DNA from: Solibacillus silvestris
Lineage (GTDB): Bacteria > Bacillota > Bacilli > Bacillales_A > Planococcaceae
NCBI GenBank assembly: GCA_001586195.1
Contig: CP014609.1
Location: 470,001-534,000, forward strand
Direction of reading: 5' to 3'
Length of the DNA: 64,000 bases
Shown here one piece after another: positions 1 through 9,279 of this stretch; position 1 is the stretch's first letter, and the number at the start of each line of letters is the position of its first letter. A model generated the notes under the pieces. It had not been told where the DNA came from and did not search any database. It was given only the letters and a program-made list of their open reading frames with translations. The position numbers and the translations under genes were made by a program.

Positions 1-561
1 CGCAATAAAATTTCATTGTCTAATCAAGAAAAAATGTTAACAATACCTTGTATTACTAAAGGTTTAAGGCATCAAAGAATTAATGAAGTTCATTTGGATT
101 TGAGCATGAATTGGAAGTTACAGCACAAAAAAACACTTGAGCAAGCTTATCGTAACTATCCATATTTTTCAGAATTACAAAGTATCCTTGAAATTTATAA
201 TGAGCCAACAAATAAGCTTTCAGAATTTACGATTGCAATCATAAAGGAAATTGCTAATAAGGCTAATATAACACCGAAATTTATTTTAAGTAGTGAATTA
301 GATGCTACTGGAGTTAAGTCGGAGTATTTGCTGAATATTTGTAATGAATTGGGTGTAACTGAGTATGTAAGTGCGGCAGGATCTAAAGAATATATTGAAG
401 AAGAAGGTCTTTTTGCACAGTCTGATATATTTGTTACTTATGAACAAAGTGAATCTTTTATCTATAAGCAATATAACGAAAAACCTACATTACCCTATTT
501 ATCTTCTATAGATTATATAGCGAATCATGGCTATCTTAGTATGAAGGAGGAAGTATTATAA
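1..561 (+). CDS. WbqC-like family protein, 5' end outside window
   Basis: The frame is open from base 1 (R-N-K-I-S before the first possible internal start, a TTG at 16), so the gene begins upstream of the window. The reading RNKI...NQEKMLTIPC resembles the conserved 'RNRNKI...LTVPV' stretch of WbqC-family proteins, which occur in O-antigen and flagellin sugar clusters; their exact reaction is not settled. About 186 residues are present. The stop overlaps the next start by one base (TAATG), so the two genes are translationally coupled. The region is AT-rich compared with genes after 2828. The family assignment rests on this motif and on the neighbouring sugar genes; the function is inferred only. 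Confidence 0.7.
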   Translation, partial: RNKISLSNQEKMLTIPCITKGLRHQRINEVHLDLSMNWKLQHKKTLEQAYRNYPYFSELQSILEIYNEPTNKLSEFTIAIIKEIANKANITPKFILSSELDATGVKSEYLLNICNELGVTEYVSAAGSKEYIEEEGLFAQSDIFVTYEQSESFIYKQYNEKPTLPYLSSIDYIANHGYLSMKEEVL

Positions 562-1916
562 TGAAGGTAAGGTACTTAACAGATGCTTGTATTGTAATTG
601 AATATGAAGGGAAAAAACTATTATGTGATCCTTGGTTGAGTGAAAGCATTTGTTATGGGGGATTATATCACTATCCTCCAATAGATATAGATATACACAA
701 ATATTTAGATATAGATTGTATTTATATTTCACATATTCATGAAGATCATTTGGATGCAAAAACATTACAGCATTTCTCTAAAGAAATTCCAATTGTTATA
801 CATAGCTATGAAGAAAAACATGTGTTTAATCGTTTGAAAGGTATGGGTTTTACTAATATATACGAACTTAAACATAAAACAAAATTTGAAATAGCACCTA
901 AATTTACAATTGAAATATTAGCAGCAGATAATTGCGATCCTGCTATTTGCTTTAAATTTTTTGGATGCCAAGTGTCTCAAATGTATGAGCATTCATTACA
1001 AATTGATTCAATGGCAGTTATTCAAGGGGGGGACTATATTGTAGTTAACACCAATGATTGTCCTTATGAGTTATCTCATACTATGAATCCCTATATATTA
1101 GAACAATATAAAAAAGTCGATTTCCTCATGACAAGTTATAATGCAGCTAGTCCATACCCTCAGTCATTTGAGAACTTTACAGATACTGAAAAAATTGTAG
1201 AGAAAGAAAAGATACGTCAGAAGTGCTTGGATCGTGCAGTTAGCTATTGTAAAGATTTACAGCCGGAGTATGTACTTCCGTTTGCTGCTCAAAGAGTAAT
1301 AGGAGGTAAAAATTATGAGTTGAATAATTTTACAGCGACTACTCCTTTAGAAGATTTGGAAAGTGAATTAAGCTTAAAATTAGAAAAAGCTAAGCAAAAT
1401 ACTAAAGTAATACTTTTAAATTCCAAAAGTTACTTTGATTTGAAAATAAAAACTAGTTCGTCTGAATTTATGCCACCAACAGAAGAAGAAAGAGAAAAGT
1501 ATTTAAAGTATATAATAGGGACTAAGCCGTATTTATTTGAGTTGCCAGAATATAAAATCAACAAAGGTAATCAAGTAAATTTGATAGAAAAATTTAAAGT
1601 AGCTCAAATAAGAATGATGAAAAAAATGGATGAAGTTTATTATGGATTGAAAATAGAAACCATACTTTATATTGATGCTTATCAAGAGTATATATATAAA
1701 ATCCCTTTAAATGGTGAACCAGTTAGTACGGTAAAGCGTTCTAATATGAAGGAACCTTATTTGAAATTAACTTTAGATTATAGTTTGTTAAATATGATAT
1801 TAGATAGAAAAGCTCATTGGAATAATGCTGAATTTGGTAGCTTTATATCTTATTTAAGGAAGCCCAATATATTTGATCGAGCAGTTCATCATGTTATATC
1901 TTATTTACATACTTAG
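561..1916 (+). CDS. Metallo-beta-lactamase-fold protein of the surface-sugar locus
   Basis: A 451-residue protein. The N-terminus reads like a UlaG/NAPE-PLD type metallo-beta-lactamase fold, with the metal motif H58-x-H60-x-D62-H63 in SHIHEDH. A later acidic segment, VVNTNDCPY, could supply further ligands. The C-terminal ~170 residues (from about 285) have no domain I recognise. SD AAGGAGG lies at about 544-550 inside the preceding gene. Proteins of this fold occur in sialic-acid-type clusters, and the animal CMP-sialic acid hydroxylase has a related fold, so sugar modification is possible. That is a guess; the sequence itself supports only a metal-dependent hydrolase fold. Confidence 0.7.
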   Translation: MKVRYLTDACIVIEYEGKKLLCDPWLSESICYGGLYHYPPIDIDIHKYLDIDCIYISHIHEDHLDAKTLQHFSKEIPIVIHSYEEKHVFNRLKGMGFTNIYELKHKTKFEIAPKFTIEILAADNCDPAICFKFFGCQVSQMYEHSLQIDSMAVIQGGDYIVVNTNDCPYELSHTMNPYILEQYKKVDFLMTSYNAASPYPQSFENFTDTEKIVEKEKIRQKCLDRAVSYCKDLQPEYVLPFAAQRVIGGKNYELNNFTATTPLEDLESELSLKLEKAKQNTKVILLNSKSYFDLKIKTSSSEFMPPTEEEREKYLKYIIGTKPYLFELPEYKINKGNQVNLIEKFKVAQIRMMKKMDEVYYGLKIETILYIDAYQEYIYKIPLNGEPVSTVKRSNMKEPYLKLTLDYSLLNMILDRKAHWNNAEFGSFISYLRKPNIFDRAVHHVISYLHT

Positions 1917-1928
1917 GAGGAGTTTTGG

Positions 1929-2831
1929 TTGAATTGTAATGGTGAAATTGTCGTTAAGCAAAATGGACACAATATTATCAATTGTAATATTTGTGAATTT
2001 AAACATGTCTATCCCTATCCAGATAGTCAATCTATAGCAAAATTATATACCGAAGAATATTATGAAAAAGCACAACCTGAATATATTAAAAAGGTAGAGG
2101 AAGATAAAGAATGGTGGCTAGAAGTCTATCAAGAACGAATTAAACAAATTTCAAAATATATTGAAGAAAAAAATGAAATAAGAGTTTTAGATATCGGATC
2201 AGGGCCAGGATTTTTTTTATTGGCTGCGAAGTTAGAAGGTTGGGATGAAACAGGTGTGGAACCTTCAATTCAAGCTTATAGCTATAGCAAACACCAGGAG
2301 CTTAATGTATATAATAAATTTTTCTCAGAAGAAATTATTCAAGAACTTCCTCTATATGATGTTATTCACATGAATCATGTTCTGGAGCATATTCCAAATC
2401 CAAATGAAATATTAAAACTTATTTGGAATCAATTAAAGCCTGGTGGTATTTTTTGTGTCGCCGTTCCTAATGACTTTAATCCATTTCAAAATATATTAGT
2501 GTCAGAACAAAATTATCCTTCTTGGTGGGTGAGCCCATTAGAACATGTGAATTATTTTAATTTTAAAACTTTAACTAGATTACTAAATTATAATGAATTT
2601 GAAGTTTTAGAACAATATACTAGTTTTCCGATGGAACTCTTTTTACTGATGGGGGATAAATTTGTCGGTAACCCAGAGTTAGGTAGGGCGTGTCATAAGA
2701 AAAGAAAAAGTTTAGAAATGAAATTGTTTATGAATGAAAATATTAATATTAAACAAAGTTTATATAAATCTTTTGCAGATGCAGGATTAGGTCGAGATGT
2801 TATTTTATTTGCTAGGAAACCTAGGTTATGA
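1929..2831 (+). CDS. Class I SAM-dependent methyltransferase with N-terminal Cys motif
   Basis: A 300-residue protein starting at TTG 1929, six to eight bases after GGAGGAG. The N-terminus carries cysteines (C3, then C-N-I-C near residue 20) like the putative zinc-binding segment found before some sugar methyltransferases. The SAM-binding motif LDIGSGPGFF is near residue 90, and the post-motif DVIHMNHVLEHIPNP is typical of the Methyltransf_23 group. It overlaps the next gene by four bases (ATGA). In this cluster it probably methylates a nucleotide sugar or glycan; the substrate is unknown. Codon use is very AT-rich, as in the two upstream genes. Confidence 0.8.
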   Translation: MNCNGEIVVKQNGHNIINCNICEFKHVYPYPDSQSIAKLYTEEYYEKAQPEYIKKVEEDKEWWLEVYQERIKQISKYIEEKNEIRVLDIGSGPGFFLLAAKLEGWDETGVEPSIQAYSYSKHQELNVYNKFFSEEIIQELPLYDVIHMNHVLEHIPNPNEILKLIWNQLKPGGIFCVAVPNDFNPFQNILVSEQNYPSWWVSPLEHVNYFNFKTLTRLLNYNEFEVLEQYTSFPMELFLLMGDKFVGNPELGRACHKKRKSLEMKLFMNENINIKQSLYKSFADAGLGRDVILFARKPRL

Positions 2832-3550
2832 AATTAATCTCTATAATTCAAGCACGTATGGGTTCAACACGCCTGCCCGGAAAAGTATTAAAGCCTTTGG
2901 GAGATACGGATGTATTATCTTATGTAGTTGCTCGTTGCCGTAAAATTGAAGGTGTAGCTGAGGTGATTGTGGCCACATCTTCACTACCACAAGACGATGC
3001 AATTGCAGAGTGGTGTAAGGACCATTTTATCTCGTATTATCGAGGTTCCGAGAAAGATGTACTAGATCGATATGTACAATGCGCAAAATATTATAAGCCA
3101 GACTATGTGATGCGAGTAACGTCAGATTGTCCATTTGTTGATTATGAGATGGCTAGTGAGATGGTCGCACTGGCGAAGAGCACACAGGTTGAGATTATTG
3201 ATATTAAGAAAGAATTGCCACGTGGCTTAGCAGTTGAAATAATTAGCTATGATGCGCTTTGTCGTATACATAACATTAGTACAGAGATACGTCATCGTGA
3301 ACACGTTACATATTATGCATATGAGTTTAAAGAAGAATTTAAACGTGCAAGCTATGAGCCACCAGCTAATCGCCAATATCCACAATTGCGTATAACATTG
3401 GATACAGTTGAGGATTACATATTATGCAATGCATTGGCTAATCATTTTAATAATAAATTTATATCAAGTGCAGCTATTGTCGCATTCTTAAATAGTACCC
3501 CTGAAGTAGCTAAAATTAATGCACATATTGAACAAAAAGAAGTTAAATAA
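2828..3550 (+). CDS. spsF: SpsF-like cytidylyltransferase
   Basis: A 240-residue protein beginning MKLISIIQARMGSTRLPGKV, the nucleotide-binding signature of the SpsF/CMP-KDO synthetase-like family (glycosyltransferase-A fold). VTSDCPFVDYE is the usual metal-binding region. In B. subtilis SpsF belongs to a spore-coat sugar cluster. Here, next to PseI and PseC, it may activate a nonulosonic acid with CTP (a PseF-like role) or act on a precursor. Base composition rises from this gene onwards, marking a boundary with the AT-rich genes before it. The family is clear; the exact substrate is not. Confidence 0.8.
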   Translation: MKLISIIQARMGSTRLPGKVLKPLGDTDVLSYVVARCRKIEGVAEVIVATSSLPQDDAIAEWCKDHFISYYRGSEKDVLDRYVQCAKYYKPDYVMRVTSDCPFVDYEMASEMVALAKSTQVEIIDIKKELPRGLAVEIISYDALCRIHNISTEIRHREHVTYYAYEFKEEFKRASYEPPANRQYPQLRITLDTVEDYILCNALANHFNNKFISSAAIVAFLNSTPEVAKINAHIEQKEVK

Positions 3551-3570
3551 CATTTTAACTTCTTCTTTTA
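3539..3570 (+). terminator. Hairpin between spsF-like gene and pseI
   Basis: GAAGTTAAA (3539-3547) pairs with TTTAACTTC (3554-3562) around a six-base loop and is followed by TTCTTTTA. The left arm overlaps the spsF stop codon. It may be a weak terminator or attenuator inside the operon. Confidence 0.45.
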
Positions 3571-3585
3571 AGATGGAGGAATAAC

Positions 3586-4632
3586 ATGATCAAAATTGGA
3601 AATTGTGAAATCGGTCAACATGCAAAACCGTTCATTATTGCAGAAATGTCAGGAAATCATAATCAATCATTAGAGCGCGCATTACATTTAGTAGAGTTAG
3701 CCGCTGAAGCAGGCGTTGATGCATTAAAGTTACAAACATATACACCTGATACGATTACATTAGATGTACATACAGGTGAATTTTTTATTTCAAATGAAGA
3801 GAACTTATGGAAAGGTAAGTCTTTATATAATTTATATAAAGAAGCTTATACACCATGGGAATGGCATAAAGCTATTTTTGATAGAGCTAAAGAATTAGGT
3901 TTAATTGCATTTAGTTCACCATTTGATGAAACTGCAGTAGATTTTTTAGAGACATTAAATGTACCTGCATATAAAATTGCATCCTTCGAGAATGTTAGTA
4001 TTCCTTTAATTCGAAGAGTAGCTAAAACTGGTAAGCCTATTATTATTTCTACAGGTATGGCGACTGTTGCTGAGTTAGACGAGGCAATACAGACAATTAG
4101 AAAAGAGGGTAATAACCAAATTGTTTTACTAAAATGTACAAGTACGTATCCAGCCACACCCGAAAATTCTAACTTAGCTACAATTCCACATATGCGTGAA
4201 TTATTCAATACAGAAATTGGATTATCAGATCATACAATGGGAGTTGGTGTATCTATTGCTGCGGTATCGTTAGGTGCAACAGTAATTGAAAAGCATTTTA
4301 CTACTTCAAGAGCTCATGGTGGGGTGGATAGTGCCTTTTCAATGGAACCCCATGAATTAAAAATGTTAGTAGAGGAAACAGAACGTGCTTGGCTAAGTAT
4401 TGGGAAAGTAAATTATGGTCCTACAGAGGCTGAAATTCCTTCGTTAGTGGGTAGACGTTCTTTATATATTTCAGTAGATATGGAAGCTGGGGAAATTTTA
4501 ACGGTAGAAAATGTACGTGATGTACGTCCAGGATTAGGATTGCCTACTAAGTACTATGAATTAGTGTTAGGCAGAGCGATAAAGCAAGATGTGAAAAAGG
4601 GAACACCATTAAGTTGGGAGCTTTTACTATGA
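3586..4632 (+). CDS. pseI: Pseudaminic acid synthase (NeuB family)
   Basis: A 348-residue NeuB-family enzyme. PseI condenses phosphoenolpyruvate with a 2,4-diacetamido-trideoxy-hexose to give pseudaminic acid in the cytoplasm. The sequence shows the TIM-barrel landmarks FIIAEMSGNHNQS, ALKLQTYTPD, AYKIASFE, LLKCTSTYPA and GLSDHTMG, close to Campylobacter PseI throughout, then a C-terminal SAF (antifreeze-like) domain from about residue 285. SD GGAGG precedes ATG 3586. The stop overlaps the next ATG (ATGA). PseI rather than sialic acid synthase is preferred because of the overall match and the PseC neighbour. Confidence 0.88.
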   Translation: MIKIGNCEIGQHAKPFIIAEMSGNHNQSLERALHLVELAAEAGVDALKLQTYTPDTITLDVHTGEFFISNEENLWKGKSLYNLYKEAYTPWEWHKAIFDRAKELGLIAFSSPFDETAVDFLETLNVPAYKIASFENVSIPLIRRVAKTGKPIIISTGMATVAELDEAIQTIRKEGNNQIVLLKCTSTYPATPENSNLATIPHMRELFNTEIGLSDHTMGVGVSIAAVSLGATVIEKHFTTSRAHGGVDSAFSMEPHELKMLVEETERAWLSIGKVNYGPTEAEIPSLVGRRSLYISVDMEAGEILTVENVRDVRPGLGLPTKYYELVLGRAIKQDVKKGTPLSWELLL

Positions 4633-5759
4633 GTAATTTTATCTCTTATGGTCGTCAATGCTTAGATGAAGATGACATTCAAGTAGTTATTGACACACTG
4701 CGTTCACCAAATTTAACACAAGGCCCAAAAATAGCCGAATTTGAGCATGAGATTGCCGACTATGTTGGTGTTAAATATGCTGTAGCTTTTTGTAATGGTA
4801 CGGCTGCCCTACACGGTGCATGCTATGCGGCAGGGATAGGTGATGGTGATGAAGTAATTACGAGTCCGATAACATTCGCAGCTAGCGCAAACTGTGTGCG
4901 TTATGTTGGTGGGACTGTTGTTTTTGCAGATATCGATGCAGTTACTTATAATATAGATCCATTACAAATTACTGCAAAAATTACTGATAAAACGAAAGCG
5001 ATTATTCCAGTAGATTTTACTGGTCAACCAACTGATATCGATGAAATAATGGCAATTGCCAACGAACATAATCTTGTTGTCATTGAAGACGGTGCTCATT
5101 CGTTAGGCGCGACGTACAAAGGACGTAAAGCCGGGACAACTGCGCATATGACAATGTTTAGCTTTCATCCAGTAAAACCGATTACAACTGCTGAAGGTGG
5201 AATTATTGTTACAGATAATGAGGAATACTATAAAAAGCTAATAAAATTCCGCAGTCATGGTATTGAGCAGGTACCTTATTCGGCTAAAAATGGGGGCTGG
5301 TATTACGAAATGACAGACCTCGGCTACAACTATCGCATGACCGATTTGCAAGCTGCACTTGGTGTCTCCCAACTAAAGAAACTTGATGCATTTATCGCCC
5401 GACGTCAGGAAATTGCAGCTAAGTATACAGAGGCTTTCAAAGATGTGGAAGGGATTACTGTACCTAAGCAGCTTGATGACACAGCATCGGGTTGGCATTT
5501 ATATATGGTGCAGCTTGAAACTGCAGATCGCAAGCAGGTGTTTGATACAATGCGTTTGGCAAATATCGGCGTTCATGTACATTATATCCCAGTTTATTGG
5601 CATCCTTATTATCGGAATCTTGGCTATGAAAAGGGCTTATGTCCTCTAGCTGAAGCTTGGTATGAGAAGGCTTTGACTTTGCCTGTACATCCAGGATTAA
5701 CCGATGAAGAGATAGAGAAAGTTATTAAAACTTTAAAAAAAATAATCAAAAATGTATAG
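4629..5759 (+). CDS. pseC: UDP-4-amino sugar aminotransferase (PseC-like)
   Basis: A 376-residue PLP enzyme of the DegT/DnrJ/EryC1 family. PseC transfers an amino group to C4 of a UDP-4-keto-6-deoxy sugar, an early step of pseudaminic acid synthesis. The PLP lysine is K183 in SFHPVKPITTAEGG, the same position as in Helicobacter PseC. FCNGTAALHGA and the EDGAHSLGA region bind the cofactor. I chose ATG 4629 because GGGAG (4616-4620) sits eight bases before it; an upstream in-frame TTG at 4614 lacks an SD. It is the last gene of the sugar operon and is followed by a strong terminator. Confidence 0.87.
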   Translation: MSNFISYGRQCLDEDDIQVVIDTLRSPNLTQGPKIAEFEHEIADYVGVKYAVAFCNGTAALHGACYAAGIGDGDEVITSPITFAASANCVRYVGGTVVFADIDAVTYNIDPLQITAKITDKTKAIIPVDFTGQPTDIDEIMAIANEHNLVVIEDGAHSLGATYKGRKAGTTAHMTMFSFHPVKPITTAEGGIIVTDNEEYYKKLIKFRSHGIEQVPYSAKNGGWYYEMTDLGYNYRMTDLQAALGVSQLKKLDAFIARRQEIAAKYTEAFKDVEGITVPKQLDDTASGWHLYMVQLETADRKQVFDTMRLANIGVHVHYIPVYWHPYYRNLGYEKGLCPLAEAWYEKALTLPVHPGLTDEEIEKVIKTLKKIIKNV

Positions 5760-5790
5760 TATCGAAAATTTATCATGTATATAAACGAAA

Positions 5791-5823
5791 AACGAGGCGC
5801 GTCTAGTATAGCGCCTCGTTTCT
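5791..5823 (+). terminator. Terminator of the sugar operon
   Basis: A perfect 10-bp stem, AACGAGGCGC (5791-5800) with GCGCCTCGTT (5811-5820), a ten-base loop, then TTCTC. It closes the operon ending with pseC. Confidence 0.8.
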
Positions 5824-5858
5824 CAATTATGCCATCTAGCAAAAACTTCAATTATAAC

Positions 5859-5885
5859 TGAAAAACTTTCCAACTTGGTCGATAT
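5859..5885 (+). promoter_or_regulatory. Sigma-D-type flagellar promoter
   Basis: TGAA (5859-5862), a 15-base spacer and GTCGATAT (5878-5885) match the sigma-D consensus TAAA-N15-GCCGATAT at 3 of 4 and 7 of 8 positions. It lies about 40 bases before flaG. B. subtilis transcribes fliD-fliS-fliT from sigma-D. A perfect 14-bp palindrome (5883-5896) overlaps its 3' end. Confidence 0.6.
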
Positions 5886-5927
5886 TAGTACTAATAACGC
5901 TTGTAAAGTTCAAGGAGGATGAAAAGC

Positions 5928-6311
5928 ATGCGTATTTCGGGTATTTCAAATTTAGAAGTTACGAATCAAATAACCTTAGCAAATAATACAACAAAAGAAT
6001 CAGTAGAAAAGTCAGGAAGCAACACTACTACTAGAAAAGAAATGGCTACGATTGAACCGATGTTTCAATTAAAAAAAGACGATGAAACAAAGGCAAAAGT
6101 CAAAGAGGCAGTAAATACAATGAACGAGATGCTTGATGTAAATAACAGTACTTCTAAATTTATGTTCCACGAAGGTCTGGAGCGCTACTATGTGACAGTA
6201 GTGAATCGTGATACGGAGGAAATTGTAAAAGAAATCCCTCCGAAAAAATTACTTGATGCTTTTTATGAAATGCAAAAAATGCTCGGTATGATTGTTGACG
6301 AAAAAATTTAA
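5928..6311 (+). CDS. flaG: Flagellar protein FlaG
   Basis: A 127-residue protein. The C-terminal half (FHEGLERYYVTVVNRDTEEIVKEIPPKK split over residues ~75-110) is the FlaG/YvyC domain, associated with control of filament length. I chose ATG 5928 because SD AAGGAGG (5912-5918) is nine bases upstream; an in-frame ATG at 5919 overlaps the SD itself. It is the first gene of a four-gene flagellar operon and is followed by fliD after 26 bases. Confidence 0.9.
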   Translation: MRISGISNLEVTNQITLANNTTKESVEKSGSNTTTRKEMATIEPMFQLKKDDETKAKVKEAVNTMNEMLDVNNSTSKFMFHEGLERYYVTVVNRDTEEIVKEIPPKKLLDAFYEMQKMLGMIVDEKI

Positions 6312-6337
6312 GTGGTTTAACTAAGGAGGAAGCGAAT

Positions 6338-8872
6338 ATGGTAATGCGAGTTGGTGGATTGGCATCAGGTATGGATATCGATGCTTTAGTAGAAAAGTTA
6401 ATGAATGCTGAACGAGCACCTTTAAATAAATTAACACAAAAGAAACAAACCTATGAATGGCAACGCGATGCTTATCGTGGCGTAAATACAAAATTAAAAA
6501 CGTTTGATACGTATATTGCTGATAATTTAGTATTAAAGTCCTTAAATTCTAAAACGGCTTCAACTTCAAATTCTAATCTTGTTAGTGCAACAGCAACAGG
6601 TTCAGCTACTGGTTCACTTTCGATTGAAGGGGTTTCACAATTAGCAACTTCAGCACGAGCTGTAGGGAACCAAGTAAGTGCAGTAGGGTCAACAAAAATG
6701 AGTGACTTAATTGGTACGGGAACTAAAACAATCGAATTGAAGGCAATTAAAGCTGATGGGACAATGCCTTCTGAAGCAACGAAAATTGAAATCACTGATG
6801 GTATGACGGTTAATCAATTTGTGAGTAAAGTAAATGCTAGTAATGCTGGAGTATCAGTCGTATTTGAAAATGGGCGTTTCTCATTTACAGCTAAAAATTC
6901 CGGAGATAACAAAGCCGGGGAAGAAATTGATGTTGTAAGTGGGAAAGATATTTTCACGAGTTTAGGTTTTTTTCAGCAAAAGGATGAATTAGGTAATGTA
7001 ATCGACAAATTTCAAACAACAGATGGAAAAAATGCAATTTTCCAAGTAAATGGCATTGCGACAGAGCGCCCTTCTAATACCTTTAATCTTTCAGGATATA
7101 ACGTTATATTAAAAGATACATTCAATTCCACTCAAACAATTGCAGACAAATATAAATCCGCACAAAAGGAAATGCAATTGGCGACAGAAAATGAAGCAAA
7201 CAAAGCTATAGCTCTCACAAATGCGCTTTCAGCCTATTATGGAAATGGTTCAAGTGATACACCAAACTATACGAACACACATAACAATAGTTATAATGCA
7301 GTATTTGGAAATACGTTATCATTAACAGAACAAGCAGAATACCGTAAACTAACTACTTCAGACTGGAAAAACTTGACGGCTGAAGAATTTGAAACAATCA
7401 AATTGGCAAGCTCCAATAGTAAAGAAGATGTAATAGCTGCAATAGACTCAAGCAACTTATCGGATGAATCAAAAACAAAGCTAAAAGCATTTTCTGCTGA
7501 AAAATTACAAACAGTCTACAATGCTTCTGAAAATGAATTTAGTCATTTTAAAGTACAGGCAAATTATGTTTCATTTGGCGGCTCGAAATTAAAGGATTTA
7601 TCGGGTGAAGCTATTACAGCTTTAAAAGGTCTAACAATAGATGAAACAACCGATTTAAGTGAAATTCGTACATCTATAAGTGAAAATGAATATTTCTCTG
7701 ATGATTTAAAGTCAGCTTTAAAGGCATTAGACAAAGAAACACTTTCAGCACTGCAAAATTCAGATGAGGCTATACTGAATGAATATGCTACAAAAGCGCA
7801 GTCTGATGAATTAAAATCTCAGTACAGTAAATTAGGGGATGCAAAAATTTTAGAAGTGATTGCAGATCCTTCAAAAGTTTCTTCATTAACAGAGGAACAA
7901 CAAACGATTTGGAATAGCTTATCTGCAACTGAGCAAGCAGCATTTAAAAATTTGGCAGAACAAAACCAACTGCGATCTGCTTATAATACTGCAAAAGCTG
8001 AAGATACTGCGGCAGATGCACGATTGGAAAATGCAGTAAGTTCTTTAAACACGGCTAAAGCAGATGCTCAAAACGCAGGATTACTCAATGGGGACGGCAC
8101 GATTAATGATGATTTAGTAAATGCAGCGCCATCAGCTCCGCCGGTATCCTTGTCATCCACTACAAACGTAGACGATATGATGAATAAAATTAAAGAATTT
8201 GTTACGACTTATAATGGTCTAATAAAAGATCTAAACGATCAAACAAAAGAGACAAAATATCGTGATTATGCTCCACTTACACCCGAGCAGAAAAAAGATA
8301 TGGATGAAGATGAAATTAAGCTCTGGGAAGAAAAGGCAAAAAGTGGCTTGCTTCGTAATGATTCGGTAGTGCGCAATGGCTTATCAAATATGCGTTCACT
8401 TATTTACCAGTCAAATCCTGGCTTAGAGGGTACAAAATATAATACATTATTTAATATCGGAATCACTTCTTCTAAGAGCTATAATGACGGCGGCACACTT
8501 GAAATTGATGAAGCAAAGTTAAGAAAAGCAATAGAGGAAGATCCAGATGCAGTAGAGCGATTATTTAAAAATGTTGAAGGTAAGAAAGAAGATGTAATTG
8601 ATGGGAAGACTGTAGATACTCGTGGCTATCTTGAAAAACTACGTGAATCAATGAAATCATTAGAAGTTAATATAGAGAAAAAAGCTGGTCGTTCTACAAT
8701 GACAGATGCACAATATGCAATTGGTAAAAGCTTAATTGATAATGAAAAGCGAATTGATACATGGCAAAATAAATTGAAAAATATCGAAGCTCGGTACTGG
8801 AAGCAATTTACAGCTATGGAGACAGCAATCAATAAAGCGAATCAACAGTCTTCTATGTTCATGCAAGGCTAA
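6338..8872 (+). CDS. fliD: Flagellar filament cap protein FliD, long form
   Basis: An 844-residue hook-associated protein 2. FliD caps the filament tip and helps flagellin assemble. The N-terminal FliD_N domain (residues 1 to ~110) begins MVMRVGGLASGMDIDALVEKL. The C-terminal domain (about 600-830) includes VDDMMNKIKEFVTTYNGLI and ends in a coiled-coil-like helix. B. subtilis FliD is about 500 residues, so the middle (about 270-590) is a large insertion rich in Ala, Ser, Glu and Lys, predicted mostly helical; it would be surface exposed. SD AAGGAGGA is seven bases before ATG 6338. Confidence 0.92.
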   Translation: MVMRVGGLASGMDIDALVEKLMNAERAPLNKLTQKKQTYEWQRDAYRGVNTKLKTFDTYIADNLVLKSLNSKTASTSNSNLVSATATGSATGSLSIEGVSQLATSARAVGNQVSAVGSTKMSDLIGTGTKTIELKAIKADGTMPSEATKIEITDGMTVNQFVSKVNASNAGVSVVFENGRFSFTAKNSGDNKAGEEIDVVSGKDIFTSLGFFQQKDELGNVIDKFQTTDGKNAIFQVNGIATERPSNTFNLSGYNVILKDTFNSTQTIADKYKSAQKEMQLATENEANKAIALTNALSAYYGNGSSDTPNYTNTHNNSYNAVFGNTLSLTEQAEYRKLTTSDWKNLTAEEFETIKLASSNSKEDVIAAIDSSNLSDESKTKLKAFSAEKLQTVYNASENEFSHFKVQANYVSFGGSKLKDLSGEAITALKGLTIDETTDLSEIRTSISENEYFSDDLKSALKALDKETLSALQNSDEAILNEYATKAQSDELKSQYSKLGDAKILEVIADPSKVSSLTEEQQTIWNSLSATEQAAFKNLAEQNQLRSAYNTAKAEDTAADARLENAVSSLNTAKADAQNAGLLNGDGTINDDLVNAAPSAPPVSLSSTTNVDDMMNKIKEFVTTYNGLIKDLNDQTKETKYRDYAPLTPEQKKDMDEDEIKLWEEKAKSGLLRNDSVVRNGLSNMRSLIYQSNPGLEGTKYNTLFNIGITSSKSYNDGGTLEIDEAKLRKAIEEDPDAVERLFKNVEGKKEDVIDGKTVDTRGYLEKLRESMKSLEVNIEKKAGRSTMTDAQYAIGKSLIDNEKRIDTWQNKLKNIEARYWKQFTAMETAINKANQQSSMFMQG

Positions 8873-8890
8873 GAGTTGGAGATGAGTTTT

Positions 8891-9250
8891 ATGGAAAATA
8901 TACAGCAGTTACTGCAAATCTCAGCAAAACTTTATCAGCATTTGGCAGTCTTTCCAGAGGGAGAACAGAGAGATGCTTATATCGAAAAAACGAATAACTT
9001 ATTAGATGAGCGTGGTATTATCATTGGAAAGATGCAATATGATGGTTTTCAGGTTGATATGCGACAGAAATCCCATGCCATGTTAGTTGAGTTAGATAAA
9101 GGAATTCGCGAGCGTTTAAATAGTACATTGAAAGTAATAAAAAACGATTTAAAAGATCTGCAATATTCCAAAAAGAATGAGCAGCAATACATGAACCCTT
9201 ATGCAAATGTTCAAGTAATGGATGGCCGTTATTATGATAAGAAAAAGTAA
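8891..9250 (+). CDS. fliT: Flagellar export chaperone FliT-like
   Basis: A small helical protein (119 residues) between fliD and fliS. Its position and heptad-like helices (ENIQQLLQISAKLYQHL...) fit FliT, the chaperone of FliD. Starts at TTG 8876 and ATG 8882 are possible, but GGAG at 8878-8881 is spaced correctly (nine bases) only for ATG 8891. The tail ends MDGRYYDKKK. The sequence is poorly conserved in this family, so the call depends partly on gene order. In B. subtilis fliT follows fliS; here the order is reversed. Confidence 0.72.
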   Translation: MENIQQLLQISAKLYQHLAVFPEGEQRDAYIEKTNNLLDERGIIIGKMQYDGFQVDMRQKSHAMLVELDKGIRERLNSTLKVIKNDLKDLQYSKKNEQQYMNPYANVQVMDGRYYDKKK

Positions 9251-9279
9251 TACTAGTAGTTTAAAAAGGAGTGTCTTCT

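Noticed and set aside
5883-5896. Palindrome before flaG as a FapR operator
   Set aside because: It shares TTAGTAC/TACTAA halves but lacks the internal spacing of the FapR site, and a flagellar operon is an unlikely target.
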